Of a stretch of DNA of 44,078 bases, positions 23,714-35,392 are shown piece by piece. The number at the start of each line of letters is the position of its first letter. Positions within the stretch are counted from its first letter, which is position 1. The notes below the pieces were generated by a model. The model searched no databases, was not told the DNA's origin, and saw only the letters and a list, made by a program, of their open reading frames with translations. This DNA comes from an uncultured Asticcacaulis sp. (GTDB lineage: Bacteria; Pseudomonadota; Alphaproteobacteria; Caulobacterales; Caulobacteraceae): positions 1 through 44,078 of the forward strand of contig CAKZJB010000223.1 in NCBI GenBank assembly GCA_936940865.1. The letters are read 5' to 3'. The translations under genes and the position numbers were made by a program.

Positions 23714-25341
23714 CGTCTTCCGGCCCCCCTGTCCCAGGCCTTGAAAAGCGTGTCCTGATCCTGCCGCCGACACGGAAGGACGGGGACATGACCGTACGCC
23801 TGCTGAACAGCAACGGCATCGCCTGCCAGATCTGCGGGTCGCTCAACGAAGTTTGCGAGGCGCTGGAATCGGGCGCCGGCGCGGCGCTGCTGGCGCAGGA
23901 GCACGTGCTGGCGGGCGGCGGTGACAGGCTGCGCGCCGTCCTGCGCCAGCAGCCGCAATGGTCGGATATCGCCGTCATCCTGCTGACGCCGCCGGGGCCC
24001 GACACGGCGACGACGATCGACCGCCTGGGCCAGATCGGTCACATGACGCTGATCAAGCGGCCGGTGCAGCTGGCCAACTTCATTACCACGATCCGGTCGG
24101 CCCTGCGCGACCGCGAACGGCAGTACGGCATCCGCGACTACCTGGCCGAGCGCAACCGGCAGGCCGAGACCCTGAACGACGCGCTGCAGCGCGCCAACGC
24201 CGCCAATACGGCCAAGAGCGAATTCCTGGCGAATGTCAGCCACGAGATCCGCACGCCGATGAACGCCATCATCGGCCTGTCGCACATCCTGGCGCGCAGT
24301 TCGCCGCTGACGGCCAACCAGCGCAAATATATCGATACCCTGCAGACCAGCGGCGAGAGCCTGCTGATGCTGATCAACGACCTGCTCGATGTCGCCAAGA
24401 TAGAGGCCGGCGGCATAGAGATCGAGACGATACCGTTCCAGCTCGACCGGATGATCAGCGAAGTGGCGTCGATGTTGTCGGTCAAGGCATCGGAAAAGGC
24501 CCTGTTCCTGACGGTCGACACCGCCGATGTCGCCGGCCGCTGGTTTGCCGGCGATCCCACGCGGCTGCACCAGATCGTCACCAATCTCACCAGCAACGCG
24601 GTCAAGTTTACACGCGAGGGCGGCGTCAGGATCAGCGCAAGGCGCGACGGTCCGGGCGTCTCCATCGCCGTCGCGGATACGGGGGTCGGAATCGACGCCG
24701 AAAAGGTCGGCCGCATCTTCGAGAAGTTCACTCAGGCCGACAGCACCGTTACCCGCCAGTACGGGGGCACGGGACTGGGCCTGGCCATCAGCAAGGGATT
24801 GGCGGAACTGATGGGCGGTACGATCACGGTCGACAGCCGCGTCGACAAGGGCTCAACCTTCGCCATCATCGTGCCGCTCGTCGAAGTCCCGGGGCCCGAA
24901 AGCAGGGCGCCGTCGGGACCCGAGGCCGTGGAGCAGGGAAACGGCGGCCATCTGCTGCTGGCCGAGGATCACCAGCCGAACGTACTGGTGGCCAAGACGT
25001 TCGCTGAGATGTTCGGCTATACGGTCGACGTCGCCGATAACGGGCGGCAGGCCGTCCTCATGTGGCGCACGGGCCGGTACGACCTGATTCTGATGGATGT
25101 GCAGATGCCTGAGATGGATGGATTGCAGGCCACGCGCGCCATCCGCGAGTTCGAGCGCACACATGGCCGGGCGCCCATTCCCATTATCGGCATGACGGCG
25201 CATGCGCTCGACAGCGCCCGCGAGCGCTGCCTGGATGCCGGCATGAACGACTATATTTCGAAGCCCTTCTCCCCGGGCGACCTTCAGGCCAGGATCACGC
25301 GATTGCTCAAGGCGCCGGCCGGGAGTACCGTGAAGGCCTGA
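23710..25341 (+). CDS. Hybrid sensor histidine kinase
   Basis: 543 residues, no membrane segment. The N-terminus (about 12-135) looks like a receiver domain lacking the phospho-accepting Asp (AALLAQEHV where DLILLD is expected) but keeping LLTPPG and LIKRP at the later conserved positions. A coiled coil (about 137-170) follows, then HisKA with His178 ([18 protein letters not shown]), a HATPase domain (N box SNAVKFT, G1 DTGVGID, G2 GGTGLGLAI), and a C-terminal true receiver with Asp463 ([13 protein letters not shown]) and conserved Thr/Lys. It is coupled to the KaiC-like gene by a 4-nt overlap, so the two probably act together: the ATPase may supply input to the kinase, as in many proteobacterial KaiC-kinase pairs. 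The output partner is not in the window. Confidence 0.92.
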   Translation: MTSSGPPVPGLEKRVLILPPTRKDGDMTVRLLNSNGIACQICGSLNEVCEALESGAGAALLAQEHVLAGGGDRLRAVLRQQPQWSDIAVILLTPPGPDTATTIDRLGQIGHMTLIKRPVQLANFITTIRSALRDRERQYGIRDYLAERNRQAETLNDALQRANAANTAKSEFLANVSHEIRTPMNAIIGLSHILARSSPLTANQRKYIDTLQTSGESLLMLINDLLDVAKIEAGGIEIETIPFQLDRMISEVASMLSVKASEKALFLTVDTADVAGRWFAGDPTRLHQIVTNLTSNAVKFTREGGVRISARRDGPGVSIAVADTGVGIDAEKVGRIFEKFTQADSTVTRQYGGTGLGLAISKGLAELMGGTITVDSRVDKGSTFAIIVPLVEVPGPESRAPSGPEAVEQGNGGHLLLAEDHQPNVLVAKTFAEMFGYTVDVADNGRQAVLMWRTGRYDLILMDVQMPEMDGLQATRAIREFERTHGRAPIPIIGMTAHALDSARERCLDAGMNDYISKPFSPGDLQARITRLLKAPAGSTVKA

Positions 25342-25358
25342 CGACTCGGGAACCCGAC

Positions 25359-26851
<1,493 letters not shown>

Positions 26852-26852
<1 letters not shown>

Positions 26853-28402
26853 TGGCGGACGATCCCCGCCGCGCCATCGTCGATGCGGCGCGCGCCGATC
26901 GCATCTGGGACGTAATTATCATCGGCGGCGGCGCCTCGGGCCTCGGCGCGGCGGTCGACGCGGCGACGCGCGGCTATGCGACCCTGCTGCTCGAAGCGCA
27001 CGACTACGCCAAGGGCACCAGCAGCCGTTCGACCAAGCTGATCCACGGCGGGGTGCGCTATCTCGCCCAGGGCAACATCCATCTGGTGCACGAATCGCTG
27101 CACGAGCGCGGGCTGCTGCGGCGCAACGCACCGCATCTTGTCCACGATCTCGGATTTCTGGTCGCGGCCTACCAGGGCTGGCGGTTGCCGTTTTACGGCG
27201 CGGGGCTCAAGCTTTATGACGCCCTGGCCGGGCGGCTGAACCTGAAGCCGAGCCGGCTTCTGACACGCGCCGGCGCTCTGGGTCATGTGGGGACGCTGAA
27301 GTGGGCGGGGCTTAAAGGCGGCATCCTCTATTTCGACGGCCAGTTCGATGATGCGCGCCTGGCGGTCACCTTGCTGCGCACCTTTGAAGACCATGGCGGG
27401 GTGGCGCTGAATGCCGCGGCCGTCACGGGCCTGATCAAGACCGCCGGCCGCATAACGGGCGTCGAGGTTCGTGATGTCGAGACGGGCGAAACGTTCGAAG
27501 CACAAGGCAGCGTGGTGATCAACGCCACCGGCATCTTCGCCGACAGTGTGCGCCATCTCGACGATCCTGCCGCCGAACCCCTGCTGTCGCCCAGCCAGGG
27601 TGTGCATGTCGTCGTGCCCAGGCGCTTCCTGCCCGGCGATACGGCCCTGATGGTGCCGAGGACCGAGGACGGCCGCGTGCTTTTCGCCGTGCCGTGGCAT
27701 GGCCGGGCGCTGATCGGCACGACCGATACGCCGGTGCCGGAAATCGCAATCGAACCGCGCGCGCTTGACGCTGAAATCGACTTTATCCTCAGGACGGCGA
27801 CCGCTTATCTCGATCCGGCGCCCTCGCGCGGCGATATCCTCAGCGTGTTCGCGGGACTGCGGCCACTGGTCAAGGCAGCGCCCGGCGAAGACACGAAAAA
27901 GCTGTCGCGCGACCACCTGATCCGCGTGTCGGACAGCGGGCTTGTGACCCTGACCGGCGGCAAGTGGACGACCTATCGCCGCATGGGGCAGGACGTTGTC
28001 GACCGCGCCGCGATCGTCGGGGGATTACACACCGCCGCGTGCGTGACCGAGGACCTGCATCTGCACGGGCATGACGCGGATGCGTGCGACGACCACTGGC
28101 GCGTCTATGGCGCCGATGCGCACGCCGTGCGCGCCTTGCCGGGCGGTGACCGTCTGCTGCACGACGGCCTGCCCTATGTCGAGGCCGAGGTTCGCTGGGC
28201 CGTGCGTTTCGAACAGGCGCGGACGGTCGAGGACGTGCTGGCGCGGCGGCTGCGCGCTCTGCTGCTCGACGCCCGGGCCGCCGCCGCCATGGCGCCGCGC
28301 GTCGCCGGGATAGTGGCTGAGGAGCTTGGCCGGGATGCGGGCTGGCAGGCGGGGCAGGTAGAGGCGTTTGCGGAATTGGCGGAGGGGTATTTGGCGCAAT
28401 GA
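26852..28402 (+). CDS. glpD: Aerobic glycerol-3-phosphate dehydrogenase
   Basis: 516 residues. FAD-binding Rossmann motif VIIIGGGASGLGAAVDAATRGY (residues about 21-42), then AKGTSSRSTKLIHGGVRYLAQGN (the GlpD signature), VINATGIFADSVR and TLTGGKWTTYRRMGQDVVD, with the C-terminal DAO_C cap domain after about 390. It oxidises glycerol 3-phosphate to dihydroxyacetone phosphate at the inner membrane, delivering electrons to ubiquinone. ATG at 26852 shares one base with the glpK stop. It ends 8 nt before a strong hairpin terminator. Confidence 0.95.
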
Positions 28403-28409
28403 CTACCTT

Positions 28410-28450
28410 CTTATACCTCCCCGTTTTTTATGAAAACGGGGAGGTATAAG
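28410..28450. terminator. Bidirectional terminator between glpD and the pectin locus
   Basis: CTTATACCTCCCCGTTTT (28410-28427) is the perfect 18-bp reverse complement of 28433-28450 with a 5-nt loop. The A/T runs inside the stem give a U-run on either strand, suiting the convergent glpD and acetylesterase genes, which end 8 and 6 nt away. Confidence 0.85.
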
Positions 28451-28455
28451 ATGCC

Positions 28456-29712
28456 CTAACTCCCGAACGGTTTGGCCGTCGCGAACGTCACGCTCGGTGG
28501 GACCTTGAAGGCACTTTCCGGATCGGGATGCGCCGGGTCGAAATGCGGAAGGCCGTCGACCACGGCGTCCGCCACTTTCAGGTTATGGCTACGCAGGCCT
28601 TCGACGATGATCTTGGCCAGCTCGTACGCGCCATAGGGGCTGTGGTGGGTCATGTCGACCTTGGCGTAATCCGGCGTATGCTCGAACAGGGCCAGCGACG
28701 GTTTTTCGCCGAGCGCTTCGTACAGCACCTTGCTTTCGGCATTGAGGTCGATCAGCACGGCGCCGCTGGCTTGAGCCGCCTCGCGCGCCATCTGCGGATA
28801 TTCCTCGAGGCTGTTGACGACGACGCCGTTTTCGAAGCTGTGGCGGTTCATCGGCGTGACGATGACGGCGGTTGCGCTCTTCGCCTTGACCTTCGTCGCC
28901 CAGTCGATCAGTCCGGCCTTGTATTTTTGCGCGGCCTGCGCGTCCTTCGCCTTTTCCTTCATGTCGTTATGGCCGAACTGCACGATGAAGACGTCGCCCG
29001 GCTTGATCAGCGACAGGATCTTGTCGAAACGGCCGCGGCTTATGCTGGAAGACACGCTTTCGCCCGACTCGCCGTGATTGGCGATGGCGACTGCCGGCTT
29101 GAAGAAGCGGGGCAGCATCTGGCCCCAGCTGGCGTAGGGCTCGCCCGACTGGTCGCACACCGTTGAGTCGCCGAGGAGATATATGGTCGGCACGGTGACC
29201 GGCTCGACCGCGACTTCACGGACCGCCGGCGTACCGTCGAATTCGAGCGTGATGCGGCTGTCCCAGGCGCGGCCTTCGGTTTCGCTTTCGCGCGGCGTCT
29301 TCAGTTTGACGCTGGTCCCGTCGGGCATGAGGGGCGTACGTACATTGACGACAAAGCTCCGCGTCGTTTTTCCGCCGGCAGGTACGGCAGCGGTTTCAAC
29401 CATCAGCCGGCGCAGCTCGGCCTTGACGGTGGTGTCGGACGGCTGGTCGCCACCCAGCGTCACCGTCACGCGGTAATTGCCTTCGGGCGCATCGAAGCTG
29501 AAGAAGAAGGGGCGGTCGCCCGCGCTTGTCGCCGAAATGGCCGGCGCGTCGCCTTCGAAGCCATAGCCGCGCGCCGCATCGTAGGCGCTATCGACGCGGA
29601 CGGCGCCGGCGGGGACCTTCGCATCCGTCCCGAAGACGAAATCGCGGTGTGTCTGGGCGGAGGCCGGTGAGGCGAGAACCGCAAGGGCGGCGGACAGATA
29701 GAGGGTCTTCAT
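28456..29712 (-). CDS. Rhamnogalacturonan acetylesterase-like SGNH esterase (CE12 type)
   Basis: 418 residues with a Sec signal (MKTLYLSAALAVLASPASA). Residues about 25-165 form a beta-rich, galactose-binding-like domain; the SGNH hydrolase follows. Block I GDSTVCDQSGEPYASWGQ has the nucleophile Ser183, block II is NHGESGES, block III GHND, and block V DMTHHSPYG carries the Asp-His of the triad near residue 355. The order and GDSTVCD wording match rhamnogalacturonan acetylesterases, which remove O-acetyl groups from galacturonic acid residues in RG-I. It is the last gene of the minus-strand pectin operon, and its ATG overlaps the GH28 stop as ATGA. Periplasmic location expected. Confidence 0.9.
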   Translation of the reverse strand: MKTLYLSAALAVLASPASAQTHRDFVFGTDAKVPAGAVRVDSAYDAARGYGFEGDAPAISATSAGDRPFFFSFDAPEGNYRVTVTLGGDQPSDTTVKAELRRLMVETAAVPAGGKTTRSFVVNVRTPLMPDGTSVKLKTPRESETEGRAWDSRITLEFDGTPAVREVAVEPVTVPTIYLLGDSTVCDQSGEPYASWGQMLPRFFKPAVAIANHGESGESVSSSISRGRFDKILSLIKPGDVFIVQFGHNDMKEKAKDAQAAQKYKAGLIDWATKVKAKSATAVIVTPMNRHSFENGVVVNSLEEYPQMAREAAQASGAVLIDLNAESKVLYEALGEKPSLALFEHTPDYAKVDMTHHSPYGAYELAKIIVEGLRSHNLKVADAVVDGLPHFDPAHPDPESAFKVPPSVTFATAKPFGS

Positions 29713-31103
29713 GGTTTCGTTTCCGGGGTGATTGAAAGGCCGATGATTTGTGCGTCTTCGAGCGCCACGGCATTGGGAGCGGTGACTTTCGAATGGCTGA
29801 ATGTCGTGCCGCGCACATGGCTGATCGATCCGGCGCTGCCGGCGGTGATGTCCACCTGGTCGAAATGCATGTCCCGCAAGGGTGCGTCAGCATAGGCTTC
29901 GATGCTGAAGGCCGTCTGCGCGGTGGCTTTCACATTGCGGATATCGATGTCGCGGACGTGCGGCATGCCCTTGTCGGCCGGCACCGGTGTCGCCAGGACC
30001 TGCCAGTGCGCCGGCACGGGATTCGTGCCCGCCGGGATCGTGGCGTAGCTGTAGGACGGATTCCAGTTCAACTCGACACGCACGGCCGCGCGGGCGCCCG
30101 CGATATCGAGGTCGTGGATGCGAATGTTCGACACCGTGCCGCCGCGCGTATGCGCCGACTTGAACCAGATGCCGCTGCCGACCGGGCCCAGGACCTTCAG
30201 GCCATAGACCTCTACGTCGCGGATGCCGCCCGACGTCTCGCTGCCGAAAGTGATGCCGGCCGCCGCGGCGCGGATCGTGGAATTGCGCACCACCACATGC
30301 TCGGTCGGGCGGTTGACGCGCAGGCCGTCGGAATCGCGCCCGGCCTTCAGGCACAGGGCGTCGTCGTTGACGTCGATATCGGCGTTTTCGACCAGGATGT
30401 CGTGCGAGGAATCGATGTCGATGCCGTCGGTCGACGGTCCCTTGCCGTCGATATTGTTGCGGATGGTCACGCCCGATACGTGCACGTCGTGCGAATAGAC
30501 GAGCTGCACCGTCCAGAAGCCCGAGCGGATGAGGTTCAGTCCGCCACCCAGATCGACGCGGGCCGAGTTATAGACCTGGATCAGGCGCGGGCGTTCGGCA
30601 TCGTAGTCCGACGCCCAGCGCAGGCCCCTTGGCTCATAACTTTGGCGCAGCGTGCGGTAGCTGTCCCAGAAGATCTTGCCGTTGCCGTCGATCGTGCCTT
30701 CGCCGGAAATCCTGACGTCGCTCTGGCCGTACACATTGATCAGGGCCGCCGGCCAGGTCATTTCGATGCCGGCGATGCGCGTGGGCATGCGCGGATAGGC
30801 GTCGAGCGTCTGGCGGCCGGTCAGAGTCGCGCCCCTGTCGAGATGCAGTTCCATGCCCGACTTCAGGAACAGCGAACCCGTCAGATAGGTGCCGGCAGGG
30901 ACGATCAGCGTTCCCTGTTTCGCCGCCGTGGCGTCGATGGCGGCCTGTAACGCGGCGGTGTCGTCGGTCGTGCCGTCGCCCCTGGCGCCGAAGTCGCGGG
31001 CATCGACCGTGGTGGCGGTGATCCCGCGTGGGCTCGCCGGATTGACGTCCGCGTGCGCGGGCAGGGCGAAGGCAAGCGCCAGGAGAAGCGGGGCGCATTT
31101 CAT
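29709..31103 (-). CDS. GH28 polygalacturonase/rhamnogalacturonan hydrolase
   Basis: 464 residues, Sec signal [19 protein letters not shown] parallel beta-helix: ARDFGARGDGTTDDTAALQAAID at the start, then the catalytic aspartates in GPSTDGIDIDSS and NDDALCLKAG. The usual GHG and RIK motifs of GH28 are missing: AAAAGITFGSETSGG and GIWFKSAHTRGG stand at their places. That pattern is more like rhamnogalacturonan-directed or divergent exo-enzymes than classical polygalacturonase. It would hydrolyse galacturonic-acid linkages of pectin fragments in the periplasm. ATG 31103 overlaps the GH106 stop (ATGA); an open frame continues upstream but lies inside the GH106 gene. Confidence 0.9.
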   Translation of the reverse strand: MKCAPLLLALAFALPAHADVNPASPRGITATTVDARDFGARGDGTTDDTAALQAAIDATAAKQGTLIVPAGTYLTGSLFLKSGMELHLDRGATLTGRQTLDAYPRMPTRIAGIEMTWPAALINVYGQSDVRISGEGTIDGNGKIFWDSYRTLRQSYEPRGLRWASDYDAERPRLIQVYNSARVDLGGGLNLIRSGFWTVQLVYSHDVHVSGVTIRNNIDGKGPSTDGIDIDSSHDILVENADIDVNDDALCLKAGRDSDGLRVNRPTEHVVVRNSTIRAAAAGITFGSETSGGIRDVEVYGLKVLGPVGSGIWFKSAHTRGGTVSNIRIHDLDIAGARAAVRVELNWNPSYSYATIPAGTNPVPAHWQVLATPVPADKGMPHVRDIDIRNVKATAQTAFSIEAYADAPLRDMHFDQVDITAGSAGSISHVRGTTFSHSKVTAPNAVALEDAQIIGLSITPETKP

Positions 31104-33613
31104 GGTTCGGTCACCAGGGCAGGGGCGCTGAGGAGGCCCGACGGCAGGGGCTGGAGATTGTCCATGCCCTGCGCCGTGAAGCGTTCGCCGTATTTGGCCT
31201 TGAGCGCCGAATAGTCGGGTTTCGGCCGGCCGGCCAGTTCGTTGATCGCCGTGTTCGACACCCGGATTTCGATATGGTTGGTTCCGGGATGGACAAGGCC
31301 TTTCAGGCTGACGGTAAAGGGCGCGCTCCATACCGATCCGGCCCGTTTGCCATCGACATAGATTTCGGCGGCTTCGCGCACAGGCGGATCGAGCAGGGCC
31401 TGCGTACCCGGCGAGCGGCCGTGCGGGACGACGACCGTACCGGGGCCGAAGTCGAGCGTTGTCAAACCAGACGCAATGTCGTTGCGCGAAAGCGCGACGT
31501 CACGGCTGTAGATTGCCGTCCCCGAGTAGTGTGCCGTGTCCGGATTGTCCGTCCACGACGACAATACGGCGGCCGGGTGTGCGGGCTGGTCCTTGAAGGC
31601 GACGCGCCAGCCGCCGTTCAACACCTTGCGTCGCGCTTTGACGGTGGCCGTCTTGATCGCCGGCGCGGACGCGGCCTGTCCAAAGACGAAAACACGCGAC
31701 TCGTAGGGCGCCAGTGTTACCTTTTGTCCCGGCGTCCAGCTGCGGACCGTTCCGGTGCGTGCGTCCCACGCCTGCGCGGACGGAGTGGCGGCGCGGAACG
31801 TCGGTGTCATCGTCACCGGCTGGTTGGTCGTGTTGGCGACGAAGTAGAGATCGCCGCCGGCCAGCTTCCTGTGTACGAATCCCACGCCTTGGGGGGCGCC
31901 CGATACATCCGGCGGCGTCAGCGATGTCAATGTCTCGCCGACTTTTGTCTCGGTGATCTGGCGGCCCGCAGCGGTGCTGTCGACACTCAGCACGATCCCG
32001 CCCTTTTGCGCAAAATCGGCAATGGCCTTCTGGCTTTCGGCATCGAGGCGCGTGACCTTGGGCAGGATCAGCACATTATGGCCAATGCCCCTTGCCCGGA
32101 TCGAGGCTGCATCGACATAGTCGAAATTGTAGCCGGCATCGAGGATCTGCTCCGTCAGGCCGGGCGTGACGTAACCGTCCATCTGACCGTTGATCGTCGC
32201 CTTGCCGGGCGTGATATGCGCCAGCGCATCGTCTTCGGGCAGGAAGATCGCGATGTCGGCCACCGGCTCGCCCTGGCGCAGAAGATAGCTCATCCGCGTC
32301 AGATAGCGCGTGACGTCCGGCATGACGCCCCACCACGGATTGTGGTCGTTGAAGACGGCGGCGGCGTAGAACGCCCAGCCGGGCTCCCCCGCTTCGGGCG
32401 GTGAATACGGCCAGCCGTGGGCGACGAACTGGTTGACGCCTTCCAGCATCAGCGTGTCGGCCTCGGCCTTGATGTCGAGCGGCGTGGCCCGAAACGCACC
32501 CGCGTGCAGCCACGTCCAGCTTTCGGCCGAGGTCACCGGATTGCCCGAGATGTGGTTGGCCGACGACGCCCAGCGCGTACTGGTAAAACGTCGCCAGTCC
32601 GCGCCTTCGCCTTCGGGCAGGTCGATCAGCGCCTGCGACGACAGGGCGACCGGCGGAAAGCCGTAGACCTGGGCGCGGAACTTCGTGTCGTGCGCTTTCG
32701 CCCACGCTTCGACGGGCTTGAGGTAGCGCTCCTCGACCAGCTCCTGAAGCGTCAGGCCCCAGTCGCGGCGGACATTCGCGCTGTCGGGGCGATCGGTGAA
32801 CAGGGCCGGCAGAAGCGGCGCCAGATCATAGCCCCGGCGTTTCCGGAACTCAGGCAACAGGTCGCCCGTCCAGTCGGCGCCATAGACCTCAAGGCTGTCG
32901 CTGAACACGGCGTAGGGCGGCTCAGCGAACGCGGTCATCAGCCGGTCGGCGACGGCGTGCAGGTGCGTTTGCACGGCCTCGGCATTCATGTGGTCGAGCA
33001 CATAACCTTCGGCGCCGACCGTCGGGCGCTTGACCTGCTGGCCGGTCGGCGATTGCACGAACAGGAAGACGGTCGCGCCCTTCGCTGCCGTCACATGGTC
33101 GCCGGACATGGCCAGCGGTGCGGCCGAGGCCAGATCCGGACCAGCGAAGGCCGCGATCCGCTTTTCGCCGGCGGTGAGCGCGGGCAGGGTGACGTCGCCG
33201 CTGTCGCCGGCTGGCAGGCTGACCACGCGGATATGCGCCGACGCGAGGTCCAGCGTGACATGCGGCCCGCCATAGGGCCAGCCTGAACCCAGCGTCAGGT
33301 CGACGCGCAAGCCCTCGGCGCGGCCGGTATCGCTGGCCAGCCGCACGGCCTTGAGGAAGGCGTCCGACAGGTAAGGGAGATTGCCGTCCAGGGCGAGCGG
33401 ATAGACGGGTTGCAATTCGAAGCCGCCGAAGCCGCCCGCCTTCATCGCCTTGATCTCGCGCAACGTTTCGTCCGATTCGACGTGACCGCCGAACCACCAC
33501 CAGCGCACCATCGGCCGCGCCTCGGGCGGCGGGTTGGCGAAGCCCCCGGCGAGCGTCCCCGCGCCGGCCGGTCCGGCCAGAGCCAGCAACAGCGCCGCCC
33601 ACCCCGCGCGCAT
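31100..33613 (-). CDS. GH106 alpha-L-rhamnosidase
   Basis: 837 residues, Sec signal ([19 protein letters not shown]). GH106 hallmarks begin with [19 protein letters not shown] and continue with [21 protein letters not shown] and [15 protein letters not shown]. Middle motifs are [16 protein letters not shown] and the [14 protein letters not shown] region, with acidic residues in the positions expected for the inverting mechanism. The C-terminus is a beta-sandwich ([37 protein letters not shown]). GH106 enzymes cut alpha-linked L-rhamnose from rhamnogalacturonan I/II or plant glycosides. It overlaps its neighbours by 1 and 4 nt, so the operon is tightly coupled. The released rhamnose could feed the deoxysugar pathway upstream. 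Confidence 0.9.
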   Translation of the reverse strand: MRAGWAALLLALAGPAGAGTLAGGFANPPPEARPMVRWWWFGGHVESDETLREIKAMKAGGFGGFELQPVYPLALDGNLPYLSDAFLKAVRLASDTGRAEGLRVDLTLGSGWPYGGPHVTLDLASAHIRVVSLPAGDSGDVTLPALTAGEKRIAAFAGPDLASAAPLAMSGDHVTAAKGATVFLFVQSPTGQQVKRPTVGAEGYVLDHMNAEAVQTHLHAVADRLMTAFAEPPYAVFSDSLEVYGADWTGDLLPEFRKRRGYDLAPLLPALFTDRPDSANVRRDWGLTLQELVEERYLKPVEAWAKAHDTKFRAQVYGFPPVALSSQALIDLPEGEGADWRRFTSTRWASSANHISGNPVTSAESWTWLHAGAFRATPLDIKAEADTLMLEGVNQFVAHGWPYSPPEAGEPGWAFYAAAVFNDHNPWWGVMPDVTRYLTRMSYLLRQGEPVADIAIFLPEDDALAHITPGKATINGQMDGYVTPGLTEQILDAGYNFDYVDAASIRARGIGHNVLILPKVTRLDAESQKAIADFAQKGGIVLSVDSTAAGRQITETKVGETLTSLTPPDVSGAPQGVGFVHRKLAGGDLYFVANTTNQPVTMTPTFRAATPSAQAWDARTGTVRSWTPGQKVTLAPYESRVFVFGQAASAPAIKTATVKARRKVLNGGWRVAFKDQPAHPAAVLSSWTDNPDTAHYSGTAIYSRDVALSRNDIASGLTTLDFGPGTVVVPHGRSPGTQALLDPPVREAAEIYVDGKRAGSVWSAPFTVSLKGLVHPGTNHIEIRVSNTAINELAGRPKPDYSALKAKYGERFTAQGMDNLQPLPSGLLSAPALVTEP

Positions 33614-35199
33614 CAGAAGCCGCCCTTGTCGATCGTGGCAATTGTCCTGTCGGGAACCTCGCGGCTGCCGAAGGCGCGGAAGCCCCTGACGCCGTCAAAG
33701 GCGAAGTTGGGCGCACCCGACGGGAACTTGACGAACGAGGCGTCGAACCCGTCGACATCTTTCAGCCAGACGGCCGGCCGCGCGTCGGGGGCGCGCACCG
33801 TCACCTCGACGTGGCTCAGCTCGACGTTTTTGGCATGGCGCGCGAACAGGCCGGTCGCCGGCAGCGGGCCGAACATGCCGGGGTCGGGATACTTGTCTTC
33901 ATTGTCGGGCGGCAGGAGCGCGGCGGCTGCCGCATCGCCGCCGCCCGGCTGGTCGAAAAAGACATTGCTGATCTTGACGTCCTCTATGCCGTGGCCGTCG
34001 ACGCCCGCCAGGATCATGGGGAAGGGCGATTGGCTCTGGCAGGTCACATTGTCGATGGTGACGCGCTTGAGGGTGCCGACCGGAATATCCTTCGGCCCGC
34101 GCATACGGCGGCCAAGCCTGAGGAAAATCGGCGCGCTCAACACGTCGCGCATGGTCAGGTTGGTGACGGCGATGTCTTCCAGGATCGCGCCGTCGACCGT
34201 CTCCAGCGCCAGGCCCCAGCATTTTTCGAAGATGCAGTTGCTGATGGCGATGTTCTTGAAGCCGCCGTTCGATTCCGTACCGCACTTGATGCGCCCCAGG
34301 CGCCAGGCGCCGCTCTTGTCGTCGAGTAGCTTGAATGTGCCGTCGACGACCGAGCCCACGACATAGCTGCCGGTGACATAACAATTGGAAATTGTAAGGT
34401 TTTCGGTCGGTCGGGCATAGCCGAGCGCAAAGCTCGACTTGGGGCAGATACCATCGTCAAAGGGCGAATTGACCGTGCAGTTCGATACATGGACATTGCG
34501 GCAGCAGTCGATGTCGAACCCGTCGCGGTCGGTATCGACCGTCAAATTGTCGATCGTCATATTGTCGACGCCGGTGGCCAGCAGCGCGAAATGGCCGCCC
34601 TTCAGGATGGAGAAGTCACGCAACTGCACGCCGTGGCAGTTCTTGAGCGCGATCGCCTTGTTGCCGACGCCCGGCAGTTCGGCCCTGGGCAGATTCTTGT
34701 CCTCCTTGTGACCGCGACTGAGACCCTTTCCCCAGATCAGGCCGTCGCCCAGGATGGCGATGTCGTGCAGGCCTTCGCCATAGATCAACGAATTGCGCCA
34801 GTGGTTATGGCCGTAGTCCTGGAAGGGCTCTACGCCCGCGTCCTGCGGTTCGGCCATGTCATAGCCGGCGCTGGTCGTCCCTTCGAGCGGCACCGGTGCG
34901 GCCAGAATCACCGCGCCGCGATCGAGATAGAGGGTGACGCTGCTTTTCAGGTGGATCGTATAGCTGGCGTACGTGCCGGCGGGGAAGAAGACCGTGCCGC
35001 CGCCGCGCGCCGAGGCGGCGGCAATGGCCCGGTCGATGGCCGGCGAATCAATCGTTGTTCCGTCGCCCCTGGCGCCGAAATCGCGGACGTCGATCAGGCC
35101 TGGCGAGAGCAGGGGAGAGATGGGTTTGGCGAGCGCGCCCGTAGCGGCAAGGCCCAAAAGTCCGGCGGCCCCGGCGATCACACGACGACGATTCAGCAT
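33613..35199 (-). CDS. GH28-family pectin glycosidase, Tat-exported
   Basis: 528 residues. The Tat-like signal MLNRRRVIAGAAGLLGLAATGALA precedes a pectate-lyase-superfamily beta-helix: VRDFGARGDGTTIDSPAIDRAI at the start, DTDRDGFDIDCCRNVHV and NSPFDDGICPKSS in the catalytic region, and RIKCGTESNGGFKNI further on. It is a GH28 relative different from the downstream GH28 gene (longer, Cys-containing, with TDRDGFDID). Likely an exo-acting galacturonidase or rhamnogalacturonan hydrolase. It is the first gene of the minus-strand operon; its stop shares one base with the GH106 start. The start ATG at 35199 is supported by the Tat signal. Confidence 0.87.
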   Translation of the reverse strand: MLNRRRVIAGAAGLLGLAATGALAKPISPLLSPGLIDVRDFGARGDGTTIDSPAIDRAIAAASARGGGTVFFPAGTYASYTIHLKSSVTLYLDRGAVILAAPVPLEGTTSAGYDMAEPQDAGVEPFQDYGHNHWRNSLIYGEGLHDIAILGDGLIWGKGLSRGHKEDKNLPRAELPGVGNKAIALKNCHGVQLRDFSILKGGHFALLATGVDNMTIDNLTVDTDRDGFDIDCCRNVHVSNCTVNSPFDDGICPKSSFALGYARPTENLTISNCYVTGSYVVGSVVDGTFKLLDDKSGAWRLGRIKCGTESNGGFKNIAISNCIFEKCWGLALETVDGAILEDIAVTNLTMRDVLSAPIFLRLGRRMRGPKDIPVGTLKRVTIDNVTCQSQSPFPMILAGVDGHGIEDVKISNVFFDQPGGGDAAAAALLPPDNEDKYPDPGMFGPLPATGLFARHAKNVELSHVEVTVRAPDARPAVWLKDVDGFDASFVKFPSGAPNFAFDGVRGFRAFGSREVPDRTIATIDKGGF

Positions 35200-35294
35200 G
35201 GTTTCATCCCGATTTCCGATATGGCATGTCTATTTTTGCGCGGAGTAGGCACAGTCTGCGACGGCCCGTCGACGATTGCACGTGAAAAAGTGCG

Positions 35295-35325
35295 CCGTCC
35301 GGCGCGGACGGATGCAAAATTTTGC
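35295..35325. promoter_or_regulatory. Candidate operators in the divergent pectin promoter
   Basis: CCGTCC (35295-35300) pairs with GGACGG (35306-35311), and immediately next to it GCAAAATTTTGC (35314-35325) is a perfect 12-bp palindrome. Both lie in the 193-bp gap between the two pectin operons. A dimeric regulator (for example LacI or GntR type) could bind the palindrome and control both directions; no dedicated regulator gene is adjacent. Confidence 0.5.
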
Positions 35326-35392
35326 GTTATCATGATCGAAAATGATTTGGAACTGTGGCGGCTCAAGGGGGGCGGCCGGGGAGACGAAACGA

